Shown here piece after piece: positions 1 through 6,711 of a stretch of DNA of 14,321 nucleotides (the first letter of the stretch is position 1; each line of letters opens with the position of its first letter). This DNA comes from Bacteroidia bacterium (GTDB taxonomy: Bacteria > Bacteroidota > Bacteroidia > Bacteroidales > GCA-2748055), in assembly GCA_030596245.1 (NCBI GenBank), contig JAUVKN010000075.1, positions 1-14,321 on the forward strand. Reading direction: 5' to 3'. Position numbers and translations under genes: made by a program. The notes beneath the pieces were generated by a model that saw only the letters and a list, made by a program, of their open reading frames with translations, searched no databases and had not been told where the DNA came from.

Positions 1-1
1 G

Positions 2-1033
2 GGCAATTCTCCCGATCCCATCGAGCTTATGAAGAAGTACAGTGCCGATGGAGTAAGGGTGGGGATGCTGCTCTGTTCTCCGGCTGGGAATGACCTGCTG
101 TTTGAAGAGAGCCTTACCGAGCAGGGGAGGAACTTCAGCAACAAGATCTGGAACGCATTCCGTCTGATCAGGAGCTGGAAGGTAGACCCCACTTTGGAAC
201 CACCGGCCCATTCAGTGGTGGTTGCAGATTGGTTTGACTCAAAACTCAAGCGGGCATTCAAAAAGACAGACAACCAGTTCCAAAAATACAGGATCTCCGA
301 TGCACTGATGATCGTCTACAAGTTGTTCTGGGATGAGTTTAGTTCCTGGTACCTGGAGACCATCAAGCCTGCTTATGAGGCACCCATCGATGCAGTTACC
401 TATGAGCGTACCATAGGATTTATTGACCAACTGCTCCATATGCTCCATCCATTTATGCCATTTATCACCGAAGAGATATGGCAACTGGTAAGCCCAAGAA
501 AGGATGGTGAGAGTCTCATGGTATCGTCCATGCCACAGCCGGAAAAATATGACCGGAACCTCATCAAACAATTCGAAGATCTTAAAGAAGTTGTGACCAG
601 CATACGCAGTATACGCAAGGATAAGAACATTCCCCCGAAAGAGGTGATGAAATTGTTGGTCCGTTCCTCACTTAATGGAAGCTACAATCCCACATTAGAA
701 CCGGTTATTACGAAACTGGCAAATCTGTCAGAGGTTGAGTTGATTTCCAATGATGAGCCGGACGATGCTGTCTCTTTCATCGTGAAAAATGTGGAGTATT
801 TCGTTCCCGTTGGAAGTCTGGTGGATAGAGAGGAGGAGATTGAAAAACTGGAGGTTGAATTGGAATACACCAAAGGATTTCTGAAAAGTGTTCAGAAAAA
901 GATGAGCAATGAACGCTTTGTCCGGAATGCACCGGAACAGGTGGTTGAGAAGGAACGGCAGAAAATGACAGATGCAGAAGTTAAGATCGGAGTGCTTAAA
1001 TCACAGATTGAAAAACTTAAAGGGCGAGCCTGA
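2..1033 (+). CDS. valS: Valyl-tRNA synthetase, C-terminal part (5' truncated by window edge)
   Basis: Class I aminoacyl-tRNA synthetase that charges tRNA-Val in the cytoplasm. Only the last 343 residues are present. The open frame runs in from the left edge, so the ATG at 29 is internal and not the start. The visible part opens with GNSPDP, the stretch that normally follows the KMSKS catalytic loop, then ADGVRVGMLLCSPAGNDLLF and EQGRNFSNKIWNAFRLI, which are hallmark ValRS sequences. Next comes the helical anticodon-binding domain (fragment residues about 45-195, including PFITEEIWQ). The end, from about residue 277, is a charged helical segment with SNERFVRNAPEQVVEKER, the C-terminal coiled-coil arm that contacts tRNA in ValRS. 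The TGA stop at 1031 leaves a normal C-terminus. It converges with nadC, 50 bp away. Identification is secure; the catalytic HIGH region lies outside the window. Confidence 0.97.
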   Translation, partial: GNSPDPIELMKKYSADGVRVGMLLCSPAGNDLLFEESLTEQGRNFSNKIWNAFRLIRSWKVDPTLEPPAHSVVVADWFDSKLKRAFKKTDNQFQKYRISDALMIVYKLFWDEFSSWYLETIKPAYEAPIDAVTYERTIGFIDQLLHMLHPFMPFITEEIWQLVSPRKDGESLMVSSMPQPEKYDRNLIKQFEDLKEVVTSIRSIRKDKNIPPKEVMKLLVRSSLNGSYNPTLEPVITKLANLSEVELISNDEPDDAVSFIVKNVEYFVPVGSLVDREEEIEKLEVELEYTKGFLKSVQKKMSNERFVRNAPEQVVEKERQKMTDAEVKIGVLKSQIEKLKGRA

Positions 1034-1057
1034 CCCGGCTCCGGCGCTCCTCTTTTT
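1022..1057 (+). terminator. Possible intrinsic terminator after valS
   Basis: GAGCC (1026-1030) can pair with GGCTC (1037-1041), or with the bulged GGCGCTC (1043-1049). A run of six T follows at 1053-1058. The stem overlaps the valS stop codon, is short, and sits a few bases from the T-run, so this is a weak candidate. No matching T-run exists on the minus strand for nadC. Confidence 0.3.
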
Positions 1058-1083
1058 TGCTCACAAGACCGGTGTTGGATCAA

Positions 1084-1935
1084 TTACTGGAAATCTGCAT
1101 TTAAACTTAGATCAAGGCTTTCGATCTGGTGGGTGAGGGCTCCCACAGAAATATAGTCCACACCGCATTCCGCATAACTGCGAATGGTTTTCTTGGTGAT
1201 CCCTCCTGAAGACTCGGTCTCAACCCTTTTGTCGATCAATTTCACTGCCTGGCGGGTCAACTCCACGGAGAAATTGTCCAGCAGGATCCTTCGGACACCG
1301 CCGATGGTCAGTACTTTTTCAATATCTTGCAGGTTACGGGTTTCTACCACAATCTCCAGGTCCAGTTTCTTCTCAACCAGATAAGCCTGGGTACCCCGTA
1401 TGGCCTCCACAATTCCACCGGCAAAATCAACATGGTTGTCCTTAATAAGGATCATGTCATTCAAACCGAACCGGTGATTCATTCCCCCTCCTAACCGAAC
1501 AGCCACCTTTTCCAGCAGGCGTATGCCCGGGGTGGTTTTACGGGTATCCAGGATGTGGGTTCCCGTCCCCTCCAGTAGTTTTACATAGGAATGGGTATTG
1601 GTGGCTATTCCGCTCATGCGCTGCATCACATTGAGCACCAGGCGTTCGCATTGCAGAATAGAGTGTACCTTCCCCGAAACACGAAGTACCACATCGCCCT
1701 TGTCAATGGGTGCACCATCTTCCATCAACAGATCCAGGTGAAGCTCCTCGTCAAATCGATGGAAAATACGCTCAGCCAGCATCACTCCGGCTATAATGCC
1801 TGCTTCTTTGACCATGAGCTTGGCAGATCCTGTAATATCGAAGGGAATAGTGCTATAAGTAGTATGATCGCCGTCCCCGATATCTTCCCGGAGCCAACGA
1901 TCAATGGCTGATTCAAGGTCGTGGATTGAGTTCAT
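1084..1935 (-). CDS. nadC: Quinolinate phosphoribosyltransferase (nicotinate-nucleotide pyrophosphorylase, carboxylating)
   Basis: Converts quinolinate and PRPP to nicotinate mononucleotide, CO2 and pyrophosphate in de novo NAD synthesis (cytoplasm). With the ATG at 1935 the protein is 283 aa, the usual family length. Family signatures, numbered from that Met: ER (97-98), DTRKTTPG (130-137) with Arg132 and Lys133, NHR (153-155), KDNH (165-168), E198 in VETRN, LLDNF (218-222), SSGGI (242-246) and a C-terminal YISVGALTH phosphate-binding strand (261-269). The frame can be extended to a TTG at 1953, but that only adds six residues and has no better ribosome site. The start overlaps the 3' end of the upstream DUF4783 gene by 23 bp, suggesting a shared transcript and possible translational coupling. 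All expected active-site residues appear intact. Confidence 0.97.
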   Translation of the reverse strand: MNSIHDLESAIDRWLREDIGDGDHTTYSTIPFDITGSAKLMVKEAGIIAGVMLAERIFHRFDEELHLDLLMEDGAPIDKGDVVLRVSGKVHSILQCERLVLNVMQRMSGIATNTHSYVKLLEGTGTHILDTRKTTPGIRLLEKVAVRLGGGMNHRFGLNDMILIKDNHVDFAGGIVEAIRGTQAYLVEKKLDLEIVVETRNLQDIEKVLTIGGVRRILLDNFSVELTRQAVKLIDKRVETESSGGITKKTIRSYAECGVDYISVGALTHQIESLDLSLNADFQ

Positions 1936-2323
1936 ACACCGACTCTTTTTCAATACTAAGGTAGTAGATCCGGTGGTTGCCCTGCTTATTCAGGAAAAAC
2001 ATATTGATCCTGAATGCACCATCTTTGGTGGTCAGTGTTCCTATGGCATACTTTGATTGCTCTTTTGTGCCTTCGAAAGAGACCTTAAATTCAGTTGGAG
2101 GATGCTTTTTAAAAAAATTCTCCAATATCCTTGTTGCCTGGTTCTTACTGGCCTCATAATCCTCGTCCAGGATGTTCATCTCCAGGCTCTGGTGAAAATA
2201 GTCCGACATCCGGGTGGCATCTCCCTTTCCAATGGCATTTGCCAGTTCAGCTGGAACTGTTTGTCCCATGACTGGTACAAAAAGCATCACCTTTAGTAGA
2301 AAAATTGTTATTAACCTGTGCAT
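1913..2323 (-). CDS. Small exported DUF4783 family protein
   Basis: Protein of 136 aa if begun at the ATG at 2323. A TTG at 2335 is in frame but adds only MDKL ahead of a good signal peptide. The N-terminus MHRLITIFLLKVMLFVPVMG is a typical signal peptide (basic start, hydrophobic core) with likely cleavage near GQT. The mature part has an SNTF-like small alpha/beta pattern: ELANAIGKGDATRMSDYFHQ, then FFKKHPPTEFKVSFEG, KYAIGTLTTKDGAFRINMFF and a closing strand HRIYYLSIEKE. I recognise this as DUF4783, a Bacteroidota family of unknown function. It probably acts in the cell envelope. It is the first gene of a minus-strand pair with nadC; the two overlap by 23 bp. Nothing in its sequence suggests an enzymatic role in NAD synthesis. 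Confidence 0.85.
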   Translation of the reverse strand: MHRLITIFLLKVMLFVPVMGQTVPAELANAIGKGDATRMSDYFHQSLEMNILDEDYEASKNQATRILENFFKKHPPTEFKVSFEGTKEQSKYAIGTLTTKDGAFRINMFFLNKQGNHRIYYLSIEKESVYELNPRP

Positions 2324-2423
2324 CAATTTATCCAAATATCAATTATGTTTGTATATCACCACAATAATTGGACCAACCCGGTAGTGGTTTGCAAGATACA
2401 AAAAACCTGTTGATTAATCTCAG
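2324..2423. promoter_or_regulatory. Divergent intergenic region between DUF4783/nadC and rlmH
   Basis: About 100 AT-rich bases lie between two divergent starts, so promoters in both directions are expected. A 7-bp inverted repeat, CAATTAT (2340-2346) and ATAATTG (2364-2370) with a 17-nt spacer, could be a hairpin or a binding site. The best match to the Bacteroidota -7 element TAnnTTTG on the plus strand is GTGGTTTG at 2384-2391, but it has no well-spaced -33 TTG. No promoter can be assigned with confidence. Confidence 0.35.
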
Positions 2424-2894
2424 ATGCGCATTACACTGATTGAAAACGGGAAGACCAGGGACTCGTTTATTCGGGAGGGTATAGAACAGTATAAAAAAAG
2501 AGTGGTAAGGTATGTGCCATTCAAAATTGAAACCATTCCTGACCTGAAAAACAGCAGGAACATGACCATAAAAGAGGTACAGGAACAGGAAGGTAATCTG
2601 TTGTTGAAGCGGATCAAACCGGTGGACTTTATGGTTCTTCTTGATGAGAGGGGCGATCAGCATCATTCAATCTCCTTTGCAGAGTATCTGAATTCCTTAG
2701 AAGGGAGGGTGAACCATTTACTGTTTGTCATAGGTGGTCCCTACGGATTTTCTGAAAAGGTATACGGCAGGGCCGATGCCACAATCTCTCTGTCAAAGCT
2801 TACCTTCTCCCACCAGTTGATAAGAGTTATTTTTATGGAGCAATTATACCGGGCATTCACCATCCTCAAAGGGGAACCCTATCACCACGCCTAA
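2424..2894 (+). CDS. rlmH: 23S rRNA (pseudouridine1915-N3)-methyltransferase RlmH
   Basis: SPOUT-class SAM-dependent methyltransferase that methylates pseudouridine 1915 in helix 69 of 23S rRNA on the assembled 70S ribosome. The product is 156 aa, full length for the family. Diagnostic sequence: LDERG (73-77), the SAM-binding FVIGGPYGFS (101-110), LSKLTFSHQLIRV (123-135) and the conserved C-terminus KGEPYHHA (149-156). The ATG at 2424 gives the family N-terminus MRITLIENGK. It diverges from the DUF4783/nadC pair and is followed after only 9 bases by the large histidine kinase gene, so the two are probably co-transcribed. Confidence 0.97.
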   Translation: MRITLIENGKTRDSFIREGIEQYKKRVVRYVPFKIETIPDLKNSRNMTIKEVQEQEGNLLLKRIKPVDFMVLLDERGDQHHSISFAEYLNSLEGRVNHLLFVIGGPYGFSEKVYGRADATISLSKLTFSHQLIRVIFMEQLYRAFTILKGEPYHHA

Positions 2895-2903
2895 TCTGAA
2901 TGT

Positions 2904-5900
2904 ATGGAAGAGACAATGCTAGCTAAACCAGTCAGGGAAAGGCCCGGAGGGATCTATTTTATAATGGCGGCGCTTCTGTTTCTGCTTGTGGGGATCATTG
3001 CCGGAAGCCGTTTCAGAAGTGAAGCTTATTCACATAAAGATGCCAGGAAATTTGAGAAGACTCTTCATGAAAAGGAGCGTCTTTTGAAGGATGAGTTAAG
3101 GCAACTGGAAACTCTGTTCGCTAATGGATCACCCCTGGAGGTACTGGACAGAAGATCCTCCACCTACCAGAAGCTGGCCAACAGACATGGGATCTCAATC
3201 TTCTATTATGAAAGAGGGATTCTCAAATATTGGTCCGATCATTCCATTCCCTTGCCCACCCGGTGGAGACCTCGTTACGCCAGACCCTATGTTTCACTGA
3301 GAAATGCCGATTATATATCGGTGGTAAATCAACTGGATGAGGGAAGAGTGGTTGGTCTGATTGAGATCAGGACCCATTTCCCCTTTCAAAATGAGTTTCT
3401 GATCAATGGATATCAGAGCGATTTTTCCCTGGATCAGGAGGTAGAGATTGAGATCCTTGAGGCCAATGGTTCTGAATCTGTATACAATGAGGATGGCACC
3501 TACCTGTTTTCACTGGATTTTAGTAATGCTGTTTCGGCCGACAAGGGGTTGAAAGCCTTAGCCGTTTCAAGCCTGTTACTATTTATAGTTCTTGTTTTTG
3601 TTGGATTATGTTCTGTAGTAAAGGAGGCCAGAGGCAGAGAAAAATGGCTTTGGATCAGTATCATTACACTCTTTATTGTTGGAGGTGCTTATACAATCCT
3701 CAACTACTCCTTTCCTTCCCTGCTTACCGATTCTGAGCTGTTCCAGCCCGAGTTGTTTGCCAGCCGGCTTTTCCCATCGTTGGGAGCTTTACTGGTTGTT
3801 TCTATGGCTGTACTCCTGCTGGTTACCCTCTATTATCTTCATGCCAACCTGGAGGGTATTCGGTCATCACGTGGAAAACAGGGATTGGCGTTCCTCTTTT
3901 TTGCTTTGGCATCTGTGTTACTGCTTATGATCGAACACCTGATCGGTATTTTGGTCCTGGACTCCAACATCTCCTTTGAGGCCCACAGGGTCACCACCAT
4001 TTCATGGTATACTGTAGTCGGTCTATCGGTCATCATCATGTGGTTTATTGTTCTGGGTCTTGTATTGGACAAGGCCATTGTCTTACTTTCCGGACCAATG
4101 AATAGATCGCTTTTGTTTGGTTCCATAGCTGTGTCAGCAACCCTGTTGGTGGCGGCGATGCTACCCGGTACGTTTGGGTCCTGGGTAAGCTGGATTGCCA
4201 TGATGCTGTTTCTTGGAGGACAACTCTACCTGAGGCATCATCATACCGGACGGATCCCTTTTTCACGGTTTATTTTCCTGTTGCTTTTTATATCGGTCGT
4301 GATGGTGATCAGGCTTCAGCAATACAACCGTGTCAATGTGGAACAACAAAAGGAGGTGGTGCTGGTCAAACTCTCCTCGGAGCACGATCCTGTGGCAGAG
4401 ATGTTGTTTATCGAGATGTCCATGGCCATCAGGAACGATTCCGTTTTTGCGCGTTACCTGGACCAACCCTATATCGATATCGACCAGGTGATTAACAGGC
4501 TTCAACGCAATTATTTTTCGGGTTACTGGACCAAATATGACCTGCAGATTACGGTTTGTCGACCTGCCGACAGTGTTTACATCGAGCCACCCGATGGTGA
4601 TACACTGCATTGCTATACCTTTTTCGACCAGATGATCTTAGAGAATGGGATAGAGATTACCGGCAGCGATTTTTACTTTCTGGATAATCTGAATGGACGA
4701 ATTTCCTACCTGGCCTCCATCCCCTATTTCAGGTCAGAAAGTGAACACCGTGTATTCATCGAGCTGGATTCAAAGATCCTTTCGGAGGAGCTGGGTTATC
4801 CCGAATTATTGCTGGATGACAACTTCAGTTTATTTACCAGTACGGATTTCTCTTATGCCAAATACAACAACGGTGAACTGATTACACAGGATGGCGAATT
4901 CCCGTATCGCAGGTCATCTGACTTCTATACAGATGGGGAGGAGATGTTTGAAAAGGTAACCGTTGAAAAATATGACCACAGCATCTACAATGTGGACCAA
5001 AACAACACCATTATCGTAGGAAGCCCCTCTGTGACCATAGTGGACAGCCTGATCTCTTTTTCTTACATTTTTGCCTTCAATTTTCTACTGCTCGCATTGG
5101 TTTACCTTCTATCCACTGCGCGCAATTTCAAACCTACCTTCAACTGGAATTTTAAAAACAGGATCCAGTACTCCATGGTGGGAATCCTTTTCCTGACTTT
5201 TGTTCTGATCTGTTCGGGCACGATCTTTTTCATCATTCAGCAATACAAGATGAAGAATAATGACAACCTCAGGAATACCATGCGTTCGGTCTATATTGAG
5301 CTGATTCACAAGGTGGAGTATGAAGAGGACCTGATGAACTGGTCATCCGACACCTACTACAATCTGGATGAGCTGTTGCGCAAATTTTCCAATGTGTTCT
5401 ATTCCGATATTAACCTCTATGATGAAGCTGGAAACCTTCTGTCAACTTCACGTTCAGAGATATTTGACCGTCAACTGTTAAGCCGTCGCATGAACCGGAT
5501 GGTATATGAAAACTTTACCAGCGGAAATGTTTCCGAATATATTCATAACGAGCATATTGGGGAGATGAAATACATCTCTGCATATGTGCCCCTATTGAAC
5601 AATGAGAACAAATTCCTGGCCTACCTGAATCTGCCTTACTTTACTCAGTCAGGGGCCCTTACCAGGGATATAACCAACCTTGTGGTGGCGGTCATCAATA
5701 TCTACATGATTATGTTATTGGTAATTTTGTTGCTAAGCGTTTTTCTGGCAGATCGGATTACCCAACCCTTGCGCATGATCCAGAACCGCATCGCCCAGGT
5801 GAGTCTCAGTGCAAAGAATGAGATGATCTCATACGACCGGAGTGATGAGATCAGGGGGCTGGTGGAGGAGTATAATTACATGGTGCAGGAGTTGGAGCGG

Positions 5901-6608
5901 AGTGCAGGATTGCTTGCCCAGTCAGAACGTGAGTCAGCATGGCGGGAGATGGCCAAACAGATTGCGCACGAGATCAAGAATCCACTTACCCCCATGAAAC
6001 TGAATGTGCAGCATCTGCAACGTACCATAGAGGAGGGAAAAGATGATCCGGAGATGGTGGAAAGGATCTCTGCCACCATCATCGAGCAGATCGATTCGCT
6101 CTCTGCCATAGCCAATGAATTTTCGGATTTCGCTAAAATGCCCAAGGCCAGGAATGCGAAGATCAACCTGGTTTCAAAATTAAAGAACCTGCTTCAGCTG
6201 TTCGGGACCACTGACAGGGCCCGGATCAGCATGGACCTGGGATCCCAAAAAAAGGTCTATGTTTTTGCTGACAAAGAACAACTGATGAGGGTCTTTATTA
6301 ACCTGGTCAAGAACGGTCTGCAATCCATTCCCGAAGGGAGAGACGGTATCATTGATATCAAACTGGAAGCAGAGGGGGATCAGACCACCAGGGTAACCTT
6401 CAGCGACAATGGGAAAGGGATCCCTGAGGAGATCAGGGATAAACTGTTCCATCCCAATTTCACCACCAAATCGGCCGGAATGGGCATGGGTCTGGCCATT
6501 AGTTACAACATCGTAAGGTCGTTGGGAGGCCGCATTTGGTATGATACAGTTCTGGATAAAGGAACCACTTTTTACGTGGAGCTTCCCCAGTTGGTTGAAA
6601 AAAGATAG
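2904..6608 (+). CDS. Large NtrY-like membrane sensor histidine kinase with three periplasmic regions
   Basis: Predicted inner-membrane sensor kinase of 1234 aa; a typical NtrY is about 750 aa. By hydrophobicity there is one N-terminal segment (about 16-34), a periplasmic region (35-213), eight segments (about 214-470), a second periplasmic region (473-712), segments at about 714-738 and 757-780, a third periplasmic region (781-922) and a last segment (about 923-947). Charged cytoplasmic loops (HANLEGIRSSRGKQG, RHHHTGRIPFSR, NWNFKNR) fit this 12-segment topology. A HAMP domain follows (ITQPLRMIQNRIAQVS ... DEIRGLVEEYNYMVQEL), then HisKA with the phosphoacceptor His1022 in AHEIKNPLTP, an N box at Asn1137 (LVKNGLQSI), a G1 box at Asp1168 (DNGKGIP), FTTK, and a G2 box GMGMG (1192-1196). 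All catalytic boxes look intact. The ligand is unknown. Met5 at 2916 is an alternative start with GGAAGAG just upstream. No response regulator is present, so the partner must be encoded elsewhere. Confidence 0.93.
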   Translation: MEETMLAKPVRERPGGIYFIMAALLFLLVGIIAGSRFRSEAYSHKDARKFEKTLHEKERLLKDELRQLETLFANGSPLEVLDRRSSTYQKLANRHGISIFYYERGILKYWSDHSIPLPTRWRPRYARPYVSLRNADYISVVNQLDEGRVVGLIEIRTHFPFQNEFLINGYQSDFSLDQEVEIEILEANGSESVYNEDGTYLFSLDFSNAVSADKGLKALAVSSLLLFIVLVFVGLCSVVKEARGREKWLWISIITLFIVGGAYTILNYSFPSLLTDSELFQPELFASRLFPSLGALLVVSMAVLLLVTLYYLHANLEGIRSSRGKQGLAFLFFALASVLLLMIEHLIGILVLDSNISFEAHRVTTISWYTVVGLSVIIMWFIVLGLVLDKAIVLLSGPMNRSLLFGSIAVSATLLVAAMLPGTFGSWVSWIAMMLFLGGQLYLRHHHTGRIPFSRFIFLLLFISVVMVIRLQQYNRVNVEQQKEVVLVKLSSEHDPVAEMLFIEMSMAIRNDSVFARYLDQPYIDIDQVINRLQRNYFSGYWTKYDLQITVCRPADSVYIEPPDGDTLHCYTFFDQMILENGIEITGSDFYFLDNLNGRISYLASIPYFRSESEHRVFIELDSKILSEELGYPELLLDDNFSLFTSTDFSYAKYNNGELITQDGEFPYRRSSDFYTDGEEMFEKVTVEKYDHSIYNVDQNNTIIVGSPSVTIVDSLISFSYIFAFNFLLLALVYLLSTARNFKPTFNWNFKNRIQYSMVGILFLTFVLICSGTIFFIIQQYKMKNNDNLRNTMRSVYIELIHKVEYEEDLMNWSSDTYYNLDELLRKFSNVFYSDINLYDEAGNLLSTSRSEIFDRQLLSRRMNRMVYENFTSGNVSEYIHNEHIGEMKYISAYVPLLNNENKFLAYLNLPYFTQSGALTRDITNLVVAVINIYMIMLLVILLLSVFLADRITQPLRMIQNRIAQVSLSAKNEMISYDRSDEIRGLVEEYNYMVQELERSAGLLAQSERESAWREMAKQIAHEIKNPLTPMKLNVQHLQRTIEEGKDDPEMVERISATIIEQIDSLSAIANEFSDFAKMPKARNAKINLVSKLKNLLQLFGTTDRARISMDLGSQKKVYVFADKEQLMRVFINLVKNGLQSIPEGRDGIIDIKLEAEGDQTTRVTFSDNGKGIPEEIRDKLFHPNFTTKSAGMGMGLAISYNIVRSLGGRIWYDTVLDKGTTFYVELPQLVEKR

Positions 6609-6615
6609 AACATAT

Positions 6616-6698
6616 TGTAAAATCTTCCGTTCAAATAGAAAATACCGGGGGATAAGAGAAGTTTTTATTGTTATCTTAGACTCTGGTTTGATTTTACA
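6616..6698. repeat. 9-bp inverted repeat in the leader of the surface-protein operon
   Basis: TGTAAAATC at 6616-6624 and its perfect complement GATTTTACA at 6690-6698 flank 65 nt between the kinase stop and the start of the giant surface protein. The arms are AT-rich and could have arisen by chance. They may form a long-range leader hairpin or be two half-sites. I found no convincing promoter or terminator in 6609-6711, so the kinase and surface operon may share a transcript. Confidence 0.3.
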
Positions 6699-6711
6699 GA
6701 ACAACCCTGAC

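Noticed and set aside
1936..1953. TTG start for nadC at 1953
   Set aside because: It adds six residues, has no better ribosome site, and the ATG at 1935 gives the normal family length.
2324..2335. TTG start for the DUF4783 protein at 2335
   Set aside because: The ATG at 2323 already gives a complete signal peptide.
2333..2370. Minus-strand promoter TTG-N21-GATATTTG ahead of the DUF4783 gene
   Set aside because: The -7-like box (2333-2340) is so close to the ATG at 2323 that the transcript would have almost no leader; one mismatch to consensus and no further support.
6541..6711. N-terminal extension of the surface protein from the ATG at 6541
   Set aside because: It overlaps the conserved kinase C-terminus in another frame and would place 57 residues ahead of an obvious signal peptide.
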